From assembly GCA_016874895.1 (NCBI GenBank), contig VGSX01000213.1, positions 1 to 6,388 of the forward strand: 6,388 nt of DNA, read 5' to 3'. The notes below the pieces were generated by a model. That model was not told the origin of the DNA, ran no database searches, and saw only the letters and a program-made list of their open reading frames with translations. Made by a program: the position numbers and the translations under genes. Shown here one piece after another: positions 1 to 5,878 of this stretch (position 1 is its first letter; each line of letters starts with the position of its first letter). Origin of the DNA: Deltaproteobacteria bacterium. Lineage in GTDB: Bacteria; Desulfobacterota; Desulfobaccia; Desulfobaccales; Desulfobaccaceae.

Positions 1-1240
1 TGAGGGGGGCCACAATTATGATCTTCGGCTGCAACAACTGCAACAGAGGATTATTCTTATTTAAATTGCTCTGATCCACGTCATTGATCACCGCGACCTG
101 ACCAGAGTTGTAGACCCGGGCGATGAGGTTGTCCAGCTTTGCAAAGGGCAGTTGATAGTCCTTCAAGTGTCGTATTTCCCGGTCATCTAGTCCCACGGCA
201 TGGCCGAACCGCAGCAGGCGCATTTTTTCATCCACCAGAAAAATACCCACCCGGTGCAACCGGGCGTTATTTTTCAAGGCTCGCAAGGTTACTTGATAAA
301 GTTCCTCCCGGTAGCGGACGGACAGGATATTCGTCCCAACATCCTGGAGGCATTCCAGTTTATGGACTTTCTCCTTAAGCTGGACATTCGCCTCCTGGAG
401 TCGGATATTGAGGTCATTGATCTCTGCAATTTTCAGGCGCAATAATTCCTGGTTTTCATTGAGTATGATGTTTTTCTGCTCGAGCTCCAGGTTCGTCTCC
501 TGGAGTTGAATATAGAGCTTATGGGCTTCATCGAATTTCTGCCGGAGAATCTCCTTGTCCTGCTCCATCTCGGCGATGGTCCGGGGCAAGGCCCGCCAGG
601 GGACGAAAAAATCAGCCAGGGTCTGGCGCAGGGGTTTGATCTTCCATTTACAATGGTATTCGCAATAATCATCCCCGTCAAAGAAGCATTTCGTTTCCTT
701 CACCTCGCCCTTGGGCAGATTCCAGACCGTGGGCAGGCCGGCGTAGACCCCCTGATTGAAAACGCAGAAATCCCGGGTGGCGGGGATGTCCTTGAACCAG
801 TGCAGGCGGATAATAGCGGTGTCCCTGGTGGTTTGCACCAATTCCAGGGTTTTATTTTTGGCGAACTTGTCGTTGATCTGCTGGGCCCGTTTCATACTGC
901 GGCGGGGATTTCTAAAGGCAAAGAGTAATATCCGCTGGATGTAGCTGAACTTCTTCCGGGCCGCGGATTCATAGCCCATCTTGTAGATGATATCTTGATC
1001 ACCCGTAATTTTTCTGGCATTCTCAAACAGGCGGATAACGACGTCGGCGGAAACCCAGTTATTAATTTCCGTCAAAAAGGCCAGGGGATCGGGCAGGGCA
1101 TCAATTTCGGGCCCCAACCCCTGGAGCAGCCGTTCGATTTCTTCCGGATAGTGTTCCTGGAAGTATTCGATGACCGCCCGGGTGTTGAGGCAGCTATGAT
1201 GCTTTTCCATAGGTGTTAGATCAATACTTTTTTTCGCCAT
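1..1240 (-). CDS. V4R-domain / coiled-coil / GAF sensor protein, C-terminus beyond window edge
   Basis: An open frame runs without a stop from an ATG at 1240 to the left edge, giving 413 codons; the output domain and stop lie outside. Residues about 60-200 look like a V4R (4-vinyl-reductase type) ligand-binding domain. C159 is followed by GVYAGLP, then E182, C185 and C193 in the pattern E-x2-C-x7-C, ending in GDDYCEYHCKWK. Residues about 222-298 form a long heptad-rich coiled coil (for example LYIQLQETNLELEQKN). From about 299 (LQDVGTNILSV) the sequence reads as a GAF domain, including RVGIFLVDEKMRLLRFGHAVG, and is cut at residue 413. There is no signal peptide or membrane segment, so it is probably cytoplasmic. 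The ribosome binding site is weak; M11 (ATG at 1210) is an alternative start with none better. Such architectures usually end in a histidine kinase, GGDEF or sigma-54 activator module, which cannot be decided here. The reading frame and coiled coil are seen directly; the domain names are by motif recognition. Confidence 0.75.
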   Translation of the reverse strand, partial: MAKKSIDLTPMEKHHSCLNTRAVIEYFQEHYPEEIERLLQGLGPEIDALPDPLAFLTEINNWVSADVVIRLFENARKITGDQDIIYKMGYESAARKKFSYIQRILLFAFRNPRRSMKRAQQINDKFAKNKTLELVQTTRDTAIIRLHWFKDIPATRDFCVFNQGVYAGLPTVWNLPKGEVKETKCFFDGDDYCEYHCKWKIKPLRQTLADFFVPWRALPRTIAEMEQDKEILRQKFDEAHKLYIQLQETNLELEQKNIILNENQELLRLKIAEINDLNIRLQEANVQLKEKVHKLECLQDVGTNILSVRYREELYQVTLRALKNNARLHRVGIFLVDEKMRLLRFGHAVGLDDREIRHLKDYQLPFAKLDNLIARVYNSGQVAVINDVDQSNLNKNNPLLQLLQPKIIIVAPL

Positions 1241-1270
1241 TGTACCACGTTTAAAAAAATTATGCTATGG

Positions 1271-1313
1271 CATTAATTAATTATCGGCTAAAGTTATCCT
1301 GCCATTAATTTAA
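1271..1313. repeat. Imperfect direct repeat CATTAATTAA / CATTAATTTAA
   Basis: CATTAATTAA at 1271-1280 recurs as CATTAATTTAA at 1303-1313. The starts are 32 bases apart, close to three helical turns. Each copy also contains a TTAATTAA- or TTAATTTAA-type near-palindrome. Position and phasing would suit a regulator's paired site between divergent genes. In AT-rich DNA chance is also a fair explanation, and no known regulator is recognised. Confidence 0.35.
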
Positions 1314-1357
1314 GGATGTATAAATTTACTTTAATATTTGTTGGCCTGAAAGCGGCT

Positions 1358-1388
1358 GCCGGGGAGTAGCTCCGATACTCGCCCCGGC
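1358..1388 (+). other. GC-rich hairpin in the pyk leader
   Basis: The arms GCCGGGGAGTA (1358-1368) and TACT-CG-CCCCGGC (1376-1388) pair over 11 bp, with a two-base bulge (1380-1381) and a seven-base loop. No T run follows on either strand, so it is not a canonical terminator. It ends 40 bases before the pyk ribosome binding site and would lie in the mRNA leader if transcription starts in the AT-rich part of the spacer. No known riboswitch class is recognised. Confidence 0.5.
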
Positions 1389-1428
1389 GCAGGTTCATTC
1401 CACCACGATTCCGGCGTTATCGCCTGAC

Positions 1429-1433
1429 AGGAA
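1429..1433 (+). promoter_or_regulatory. Ribosome binding site of pyk
   Basis: AGGAA sits four bases before the first ATG (1438) and seven before an immediately following second ATG (1441). The spacing favours the second ATG, so the protein may really start one codon later than the longest frame. Confidence 0.7.
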
Positions 1434-1437
1434 ACCT

Positions 1438-2874
1438 ATGATGAAACTTCCTGACCACAAGACCAAGATAGTCTGCACCATCGGACCGGCTTCGAGTTCC
1501 CTGGAAATCATCCAGCAACTGCTCCTGGCCGGCATGAACGTCGCCCGGCTCAACTTCTCCCATGGGAATTTCGCCTCCCATGCCCAGGTAATCGAGACCC
1601 TGCGCCGGGCCGCCCAGATCGCGGGGCGTCGTTTGGCCATTATGGCTGACCTGCCAGGGCCGAAAATCCGCATCGGCCGCTTGGCCGAAGAACCCATCGA
1701 TCTGGAACAGGACGCCCTCTTTACCCTGACCACGGAACCGATCCTGGGCGATATCTCACGGGTCAGCGTCTCTTTCGCTCCTCTCCCCCGGGTAGTGAAG
1801 CCGGGGGACAAGATTTTTCTTAATGACGGCCTTATCGAGCTCCTGGTCCAGGAGGTGGCGGGGAGGGAGGTGCATTGCCGGGTTCAGGTGGGAGGCGAAC
1901 TGAGCTCACGCAAGGGGCTTAACCTGCCTGACATTGACCTGGGAATCAATGCCTTCACCGAGCATGATTATGAATGTCTGAAATTCGCCCTGGAGCACGG
2001 GGTGGATGCGGTCAGTCAATCCTTCGTAGAGTCTGCCGCAGATATTACGGCCTTGCGCCAGGCCGCGGCGGACCTCGGCCACAACCCCTTTGTCATCGCC
2101 AAAATCGAACGTTCCCGGGCCCTGGAGAATCTGGATGACATCTTCCAGGTGGCAGACGGCATCATGATTGCCCGGGGCGATCTGGGCGTGGAAATGCCCA
2201 TCGAGCGCATGGCGGTGGTCCAGAAGCAGTTAATGCGGCGGGCCAATATCCTGGGGAAACCCATCATCACCGCCACCCAGATGCTGGAATCCATGACCAG
2301 CAATCGGCGGCCCACCCGGGCCGAAGCCACGGACGTGGCCAACGCCATCCTGGACGGCTCTGACTGCGTTATGCTGTCCGGGGAATCGGCCACCGGCAGG
2401 TACCCGGTGGCGGCCGTCATTATGCTGGCCAAAATTGCCGCGGCCATCGAACCCCACCGCTCCGTGTACCATGCCAGGGAGATCCTGCATCCCTTTGATC
2501 CGGACCAACCCATCAACCTGGCGGACATCATCGCCTTCAGCGTGGAATCCACCCTGGAAAAGATCTCCCCGGCTGCGGTCTTCGTGCCCACCCGCGGCGG
2601 TGCCACCGCCCGCAGTATCTCCCGCTTTCGGGGGCCCAAATGGGTAGTGGCGGTGAGTTCCGAGGAAACCACCTGCCAGCGCCTTGTATTCAGTTACGGA
2701 GTTTACCCGGTGCTAGAGCCGGACCACCCGGATGACTGGAGCTCTTTCATCCGCGTCTGGCTCAAAGCCCACGAGGTCGAAGGGAATCTGGTGATCGTCA
2801 CCGAGGGGCCCTCCCGGAAGCGCCCGGAAACCAATAACCGCATGGAGATCATCGACCTGAACGCCAGGATCTAA
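1438..2874 (+). CDS. pyk: Pyruvate kinase
   Basis: Catalyses phosphoenolpyruvate + ADP to pyruvate + ATP, the last step of glycolysis, in the cytoplasm. The 478 residues are a normal family length with no extra C-terminal phosphohistidine domain. The family motifs appear in order: KTKIVCTIGPASS (8-20), MNVARLNFSHG (33-43, with R37, N39, S41 and H42), the B domain from about 71 to 168 opened by DLPGPKIRIG, KIE (222-224, catalytic Lys222 and Mg-ligand Glu224), ARGDLG (245-250, Asp248) and the signature ITATQMLESM (277-286, with T278 and T280). A C domain follows (about 355-478). L72, P73, K76 and I79 replace the Thr/Lys/Glu/Thr set of K+-dependent enzymes, which suggests K+ independence. The C-terminal effector loop reads TEGPSRKRPETNN instead of the usual glycine-rich form. 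An ATG-ATG start follows AGGAA. The gene is divergent from the sensor gene and convergent with the Tim44 gene. Confidence 0.98.
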   Translation: MMKLPDHKTKIVCTIGPASSSLEIIQQLLLAGMNVARLNFSHGNFASHAQVIETLRRAAQIAGRRLAIMADLPGPKIRIGRLAEEPIDLEQDALFTLTTEPILGDISRVSVSFAPLPRVVKPGDKIFLNDGLIELLVQEVAGREVHCRVQVGGELSSRKGLNLPDIDLGINAFTEHDYECLKFALEHGVDAVSQSFVESAADITALRQAAADLGHNPFVIAKIERSRALENLDDIFQVADGIMIARGDLGVEMPIERMAVVQKQLMRRANILGKPIITATQMLESMTSNRRPTRAEATDVANAILDGSDCVMLSGESATGRYPVAAVIMLAKIAAAIEPHRSVYHAREILHPFDPDQPINLADIIAFSVESTLEKISPAAVFVPTRGGATARSISRFRGPKWVVAVSSEETTCQRLVFSYGVYPVLEPDHPDDWSSFIRVWLKAHEVEGNLVIVTEGPSRKRPETNNRMEIIDLNARI

Positions 2875-2880
2875 ACAAGG

Positions 2881-2894
2881 TTTTCAGTTTTCAG
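2881..2894. repeat. Short tandem repeat, two copies of TTTTCAG
   Basis: TTTTCAG occurs at 2881-2887 and 2888-2894, followed by a degenerate TTTCCGG, starting six bases after the pyk stop codon. It is a simple heptamer repeat of the kind often found in intergenic DNA; no function is apparent. Confidence 0.4.
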
Positions 2895-2953
2895 TTTCCG
2901 GGGAGATTGACAGTATCCATTATTTCCTATCATCCTGATATCATTTCACTTAT

Positions 2954-3170
2954 CCCCTCTCCCCCTTCGGGGAAGGGTCAGGGTCAGTGCTGTTGATTTA
3001 GGGAGATAGCGCGTTGGCAACTTATTAAAATCCCCCCTTACCCCCCTTTAAAAAAGGGGGGAACTAAAGGATACCCTTTAAAAAGTCCCCCTTTACTAAA
3101 GGGGGATTTAGGGGGATTTTTCATAGGTGCTCTTAATTCAACAGCATTGAGGGTGAGGGTGAGGGGGATT
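2954..3170. repeat. Interrupted CCCTCTCCCC...GGGTGAGGG repeat hosting a second element
   Basis: The left part (about 2954-2983) reads CCCCTCTCCCCC-TTC-GGGGAAGGGTCAGGG, an imperfect hairpin. The right part (3151-3170) reads GGGTGAGGGTGAGGGGGATT. Joined together they resemble a widespread bacterial intergenic repeat of the form CCCTCTCCCC-loop-GGGGAGAGGGTCAGGGTGAGGG. The 167 bases between them have their own inverted ends. The most economical reading is one repeat split by insertion of another. This is inferred from sequence style, without comparison to uninterrupted copies. Confidence 0.5.
2984..3150. mobile_element. MITE-like element with imperfect inverted ends and C-run/G-run hairpins
   Basis: The ends TCAGTGCTGTTGATTTA (2984-3000) and, reversed, TCAATGCTGTTGAATTA (3150-3134) match at 15 of 17 positions. 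Inside lies a second inverted pair, 3027-3050 against 3097-3120, matching at 20 of 24 (AAAATCCCCC...CCCCCTTTA). Each inner arm also folds on itself: CCCCCCTTT-AAA-AAAGGGGGG at 3041-3061 and TCCCCCTTTA-C-TAAAGGGGGA at 3086-3106. No open reading frame is present. It looks like a non-autonomous, miniature inverted-repeat element. Mobility is inferred; no transposase or clear target duplication is visible. Confidence 0.6.
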
Positions 3171-3186
3171 AATCCCCGCCAAACAA

Positions 3187-3214
3187 AAACCGGGATCTCG
3201 TGAGATCCCGGTTT
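3187..3214 (-). terminator. Intrinsic terminator downstream of the Tim44-domain gene
   Basis: AAACCGGGATCTC (3187-3199) and GAGATCCCGGTTT (3202-3214) form a perfect 13-bp stem around GT; in practice the loop is probably four bases. Read on the minus strand it is followed by a T-rich run (TTTTTGTTT, partly within the stem), and it lies 60 bases past the stop of the 3275-4288 gene. On the plus strand the tail is only GTTTGCTTAAG, so it should work less well for pyk, whose stop is about 310 bases upstream. No other terminator for pyk is evident. Confidence 0.8.
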
Positions 3215-3274
3215 GCTTAAGTAATTTCTGTTACGAGGGGCAGACGGCTTAATTTCCGCTTTAACTCTTTTTGC

Positions 3275-4288
3275 TCACCCCTCGGGCTGGGTTATGGCTG
3301 AAAGTTTCCAGGGGCCGCTGCCCGCCGGACGGACAAAAGTCCAGTATTCCTCGAACTTCACCGGTTCGGAGTCGGAGCCGGCTATGACCTGGTTGGTGCT
3401 GGCGTCCACGGTGTAATCCAGGAGGTTGGCCAAGAATCCCACCGTGATGAAATCCTGCCCCTGCTCCTGCCAGGCCTCGGAAATTTCCACCTGGCGCACG
3501 GCGATGTTTTCCAGTTTGTTGATCTGGCCCTGGGCCTTCATTTCCTGCACGTCGTTGGCAAGAATCTCGCCCATTTCCGGGGTGGCCAGATCTTTAAGGC
3601 GGGCAACGTCCTGCCGCATCCAGGCTCCCTGGATCTTGAAAAAGACGTCCTGGGCCATATCCTTAAAGGAAGCCTCACTGAAGGATGGATCCAGACGCTG
3701 GATGGCTTCTAATTCCGCCTGGAGATCGTATCCCGCCGCCGGAGCCAGCTCCGGCGCTTGCCAGGACGGGGTAGAGCCTGCTGCGCTGCCTCCCGGACTG
3801 CTGTACTGGTAAGCCTCCTGCCGCCGACGGCTGAGCAATCGATAGCCCAGGTAGAGGATGCCGCCGATTATCAGGATATCGAACAGCCCGATGTTGGAAC
3901 AGCCGCCCGCAGCTCCGGCCCCGGCCGCGTGACCGGCGCCGCCGAAAAGCATGCTGCCGATCATGCCGCCCAAGAGACCGCCGGCCAGACCACCAGCCAG
4001 GCCACGGCCAAAACTACCGGCCCCGGCCGGCTGCGCCGCCGGAGCACCCATGCCCGGACGCTGCTGCTGCCCAGGCGCCACCTGGCCCGGAGGCGCGCTC
4101 TGGGACTGGGAAGGTGGCGGCGTGGTGGCCTGCCGGGGCGGCGCCGTGGAGCGCGACCCCCTGAAACCGCTGGAACCGCCCCGCCCCGCCCTGGCCTCCG
4201 CCAGATCGATGATAATGGGAAAAGACATCCACATGGCCGTACACAAGATACCGATCACGGCCCATTTAGCCCTACTTTGCTGTGTCAT
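3275..4288 (-). CDS. Tim44-like domain membrane protein
   Basis: A 337-residue protein. The N-terminus (1-34) is a signal peptide or anchor: basic residues R6 and K8, a hydrophobic core (about 9-29), then AEARAGRGGSSGFRGSRS, the A-x-A followed by Gly/Arg/Ser stretch typical after the leader of bacterial Tim44-like proteins. Residues about 48-92 are a Pro/Gln/Ala linker. Residues 93-129 are a Gly/Ala-rich, glycine-zipper-like segment (GLAGGLAGGLLGGMIG), followed by a membrane helix at 134-151 (GLFDILIIGGILYLGYRL) and a basic stop RRR (154-156). Residues about 188-334 form the Tim44-like domain, with FFKIQGAWMRQD, LKDLATPEM and FEEYWTFVR...WKLSAI. Mitochondrial Tim44 tethers Hsp70 to the import channel; the role of the bacterial relatives is poorly defined, so no specific function is assigned. 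The ATG follows AAGGAG by six bases. Likely envelope-located, with the C-terminal domain on one face of the inner membrane. Confidence 0.9.
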   Translation of the reverse strand: MTQQSRAKWAVIGILCTAMWMSFPIIIDLAEARAGRGGSSGFRGSRSTAPPRQATTPPPSQSQSAPPGQVAPGQQQRPGMGAPAAQPAGAGSFGRGLAGGLAGGLLGGMIGSMLFGGAGHAAGAGAAGGCSNIGLFDILIIGGILYLGYRLLSRRRQEAYQYSSPGGSAAGSTPSWQAPELAPAAGYDLQAELEAIQRLDPSFSEASFKDMAQDVFFKIQGAWMRQDVARLKDLATPEMGEILANDVQEMKAQGQINKLENIAVRQVEISEAWQEQGQDFITVGFLANLLDYTVDASTNQVIAGSDSEPVKFEEYWTFVRPAGSGPWKLSAITQPEG

Positions 4289-4294
4289 AACACA

Positions 4295-4300
4295 CTCCTT
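4295..4300 (-). promoter_or_regulatory. Ribosome binding site of the Tim44-domain gene
   Basis: On the minus strand AAGGAG lies six bases before the ATG at 4288. It is a strong site that fixes the start. It lies only six bases outside the adjacent inverted-repeat element (4307-4416). Confidence 0.85.
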
Positions 4301-4306
4301 TTATTT

Positions 4307-4416
4307 TGATGAACTCGCAAAAAGTCCCGTTGGGGATGGCAAAAAAAACGGCCATACGACTGTAAAGCTTATAAAGGCATTCTTATAATGATATCAGACT
4401 TTTTACGGGGTCATCA
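4307..4416. mobile_element. 110-bp MITE-like element with TGATGA...AAAAAGTC ends
   Basis: The left end TGATGAACTCGCAAAAAGTC (4307-4326) and the right end, reversed (4416-4397), TGATGACCCCGTAAAAAGTC, match at 17 of 20. The 70 bases between contain an A run (4341-4348) and AT-rich TATAA-like words but no reading frame. Size, ends and lack of coding capacity suit a miniature inverted-repeat element. No clear target duplication is visible. It occupies most of the gap between tyrS and the Tim44 gene and ends 18 bases upstream of that gene's start codon. Confidence 0.65.
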
Positions 4417-4462
4417 GGACGAGGAGCCCAGCGATGGTACGGTTTAAGCCCTTGATATATAA

Positions 4463-4491
4463 ATTTTAATCTCTTTTCTCTCCCGAGGCAA
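4463..4491 (-). promoter_or_regulatory. Candidate sigma-70 promoter of the Tim44-domain gene
   Basis: On the minus strand TTGCCT (4491-4486; 4 of 6 to TTGACA) and TAAAAT (4468-4463; 5 of 6 to TATAAT) are separated by 17 bases. The -35 begins 22 bases past the tyrS stop. If used, the leader would be about 165 bases and would include the whole 4307-4416 element. Consensus match only. Confidence 0.45.
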
Positions 4492-4512
4492 CGATAATCG
4501 GCAGGTTTTAGC

Positions 4513-5733
4513 TCAGAAATCGGCAATCACCTGGACACGCTTGAATTTCCGCTTGCCCACCCTCAGCAGATAGGCCTGCCCGGCGGCCAACTCCAGATCA
4601 ACATTGCTGACCTTTTCGCCGTCCACCTGGACGCCGCCCTGCTGAATGAGGCGCCGCCCCTCCCCGGTGCCGGCGGTGAGACCGGCCTGCTGCATCAGTT
4701 TGGGCAGCCAGACTCGAGGTTCGGCCACCGCTACGGTGACCTCCTCGATCTCATCGGGAAGCGCCCCCTCCCGGAAGATGGCCGCAAACTGCCGGGCTGC
4801 GTCTTCGGCCGCCCCGGCACCGTGATAGCGGCCCACCATCTCCTTGGCCAAGTTCTCCTTGGCCAAGCGGGGGTGCAAGGCCCCGGAAGCCAGGTCGGCC
4901 TGCAGACTATCCAGGTCCCCCACCGACAGGTCGCTGAGCAGCTCGTAATAGCGGATCATGAGGTCGTCGGAAATGGACATAAGCTTGCCGAACATCTCCT
5001 GGGGCGGCTCATCGATGCCCACGTAGTTGCCCAGGGATTTGCTCATCTTGTTGACCCCGTCCAGCCCCTCCAGCAAGGGCATGGTCAGGACCACCTGGGG
5101 CTCCTGGCCGTATTCCCGCTGCATTTCCCGGCCCACCAGAAGATTGAACTTCTGATCGGTGCCCCCCAACTCCACATCGGCCCGCAAGGCCACGGAATCG
5201 TACCCCTGAATCAGGGGATAGAGAAACTCGTGAATGCTGATGGGGGCATGATTGATAAAACGCTGGTGAAAATCCTCCCGCTCCAGCATCCGGGCCACGG
5301 TGTGTTTGGCCGCCAGCTCGATGAGCCCCTGGGCGCTCATGGGCTTCATCCAACGGCTGTTGAAGTCCACCAGGGTTTTTTCCGGGTCCAGGATCTTATA
5401 GATCTGTCGTTCATAGGTTTTGGCGTTTTCTAGAACTTCCGCCTCGGTTAGGGGCTTCCTGGTCTCACTCTTTCCCGAGGGATCGCCGATCATACCGGTG
5501 AAGTCGCCGATGAGAAAGATCACCTGGTGCCCTAACTCCTGGAAGTGCTTAAGTTTCTGGATTAATACGGTATGGCCCAGATGCAGGTCCGGGGCCGTGG
5601 GATCGAAGCCTGCCTTAATGCGCAGGGGTTGGCCGGTGGCCAGAGAGCGCTTGATTTTGGCGGCCAACTCCTCCTCCGGTAATATCTCCACCGCCCCCCG
5701 GCGGATCAGGGCCAATTGCTGGTCTAAGGTCAT
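4513..5733 (-). CDS. tyrS: Tyrosyl-tRNA synthetase
   Basis: Charges tRNA(Tyr) with tyrosine in the cytoplasm using ATP. A class I aminoacyl-tRNA synthetase of 406 residues, a normal length. The HIGH motif is HLGH (51-54) within KAGFDPTAPDLHLGH; the KMSKS motif is exact (229-233). The tyrosine pocket region is YPLIQGYDSVALRADVELGGTDQKFN (172-197), with Y172, Q176, D179 and Q194 as expected contacts by family comparison. GDFTGMIGDPSGKSETR (76-92) and KHTVARMLEREDF (143-155) resemble the TyrZ-like, type 2 bacterial branch more than the E. coli type. The C-terminal part (about 342-406; LPKLMQQAGL...RRLIQQGGVQVDG) is an S4 RNA-binding domain that contacts the tRNA. The ATG at 5733 follows AAGGAG with a rather long spacing of 12. 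No T-box leader is seen upstream. No strong terminator follows the stop. Confidence 0.98.
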   Translation of the reverse strand: MTLDQQLALIRRGAVEILPEEELAAKIKRSLATGQPLRIKAGFDPTAPDLHLGHTVLIQKLKHFQELGHQVIFLIGDFTGMIGDPSGKSETRKPLTEAEVLENAKTYERQIYKILDPEKTLVDFNSRWMKPMSAQGLIELAAKHTVARMLEREDFHQRFINHAPISIHEFLYPLIQGYDSVALRADVELGGTDQKFNLLVGREMQREYGQEPQVVLTMPLLEGLDGVNKMSKSLGNYVGIDEPPQEMFGKLMSISDDLMIRYYELLSDLSVGDLDSLQADLASGALHPRLAKENLAKEMVGRYHGAGAAEDAARQFAAIFREGALPDEIEEVTVAVAEPRVWLPKLMQQAGLTAGTGEGRRLIQQGGVQVDGEKVSNVDLELAAGQAYLLRVGKRKFKRVQVIADF

Positions 5734-5745
5734 GCGACGCGGTTT

Positions 5746-5751
5746 CTCCTT
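5746..5751 (-). promoter_or_regulatory. Ribosome binding site of tyrS
   Basis: AAGGAG on the minus strand lies 12 bases before the ATG at 5733. This is longer than usual, but no nearer start codon in this frame is present. Confidence 0.65.
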
Positions 5752-5757
5752 GATGAA

Positions 5758-5786
5758 ATAATGGCTTACAAGACTTTCATCGTCAA
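5758..5786 (-). promoter_or_regulatory. Candidate sigma-70 promoter of tyrS
   Basis: On the minus strand TTGACG (5786-5781; 5 of 6) and CATTAT (5763-5758; 4 of 6) are 17 bases apart. Transcription would begin near 5751, giving a leader of only about 18 bases that starts at or just before the AAGGAG. The short leader is a reason for caution. Confidence 0.45.
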
Positions 5787-5804
5787 TTATTTACCTGTCT
5801 GGTA

Positions 5805-5828
5805 GGCACAGACCTCCAGGTCTGTGCC
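5805..5828. repeat. Palindrome 1 of a three-hairpin cluster
   Basis: GGCACAGACCT and AGGTCTGTGCC form a perfect 11-bp inverted repeat around CC. It shares the core GACCT-NN-AGGTC with the next palindrome. No T run follows on either strand, so it is not a terminator. Confidence 0.7.
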
Positions 5829-5831
5829 AGT

Positions 5832-5859
5832 GTAGCGCCGACCTGGAGGTCGGCGCTAC
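5832..5859. repeat. Palindrome 2 of a three-hairpin cluster
   Basis: GTAGCGCCGACCT and AGGTCGGCGCTAC form a perfect 13-bp inverted repeat around GG. It begins three bases after palindrome 1. The centre is GG where palindrome 1 has CC, so the two look like related units in opposite orientation with diverged flanks. Confidence 0.7.
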
Positions 5860-5878
5860 CGAATTTCCTTATGTTTCT

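Larger units (their letters stand above)
1241..1437. promoter_or_regulatory. Divergent intergenic spacer between sensor gene and pyk
   Basis: This 197-base gap must contain the 5' signals of two divergent genes. Positions 1241-1345 are markedly AT-rich compared with the flanking genes. They hold TATAAA (1319-1324) and TAATAT (1332-1337) on the plus strand, and CATAAT- and GATAAT-like hexamers on the minus strand, but none has a convincing -35 partner at normal spacing. I therefore assign no single promoter. Two near-identical direct repeats and a GC-rich hairpin inside it are listed separately. Confidence 0.6.

Noticed and set aside
506..928. 140-codon plus-strand frame and its overlapping neighbours (139-378, 200-445, 756-944, 995-1219, and 433-681 minus)
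   Set aside because: All overlap the continuous minus-strand sensor frame, whose translation shows coherent V4R, coiled-coil and GAF features. The shadow translations show none.
2016..2672. 218-codon open frame on the minus strand inside pyk
   Set aside because: It is antisense to a clear pyruvate kinase frame and its translation has no recognisable domain. It is a by-product of GC-rich codon use, as are the smaller frames at 1395-1811, 2230-2508 and 2435-2647.
2954..3170. Possible CRISPR-like or small-RNA locus because of repeated C and G runs
   Set aside because: The units are inverted and unequal, with no regular direct repeats and spacers. The structure is explained by nested inverted-repeat elements.
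3426..4388. Plus-strand frames of 128-183 codons (3426-3812, 3758-4309, 3951-4388) and a minus frame at 4014-4265
   Set aside because: They are shadows of the Gly/Pro/Ala-rich Tim44-domain gene. The Arg/Pro-rich translations reflect the GC-rich complementary strand.
4822..5433. 203-codon plus-strand frame and neighbours at 5009-5353 and 5420-5761
   Set aside because: They overlap tyrS, which has exact HLGH and KMSKS motifs. No domain is seen in the alternatives.
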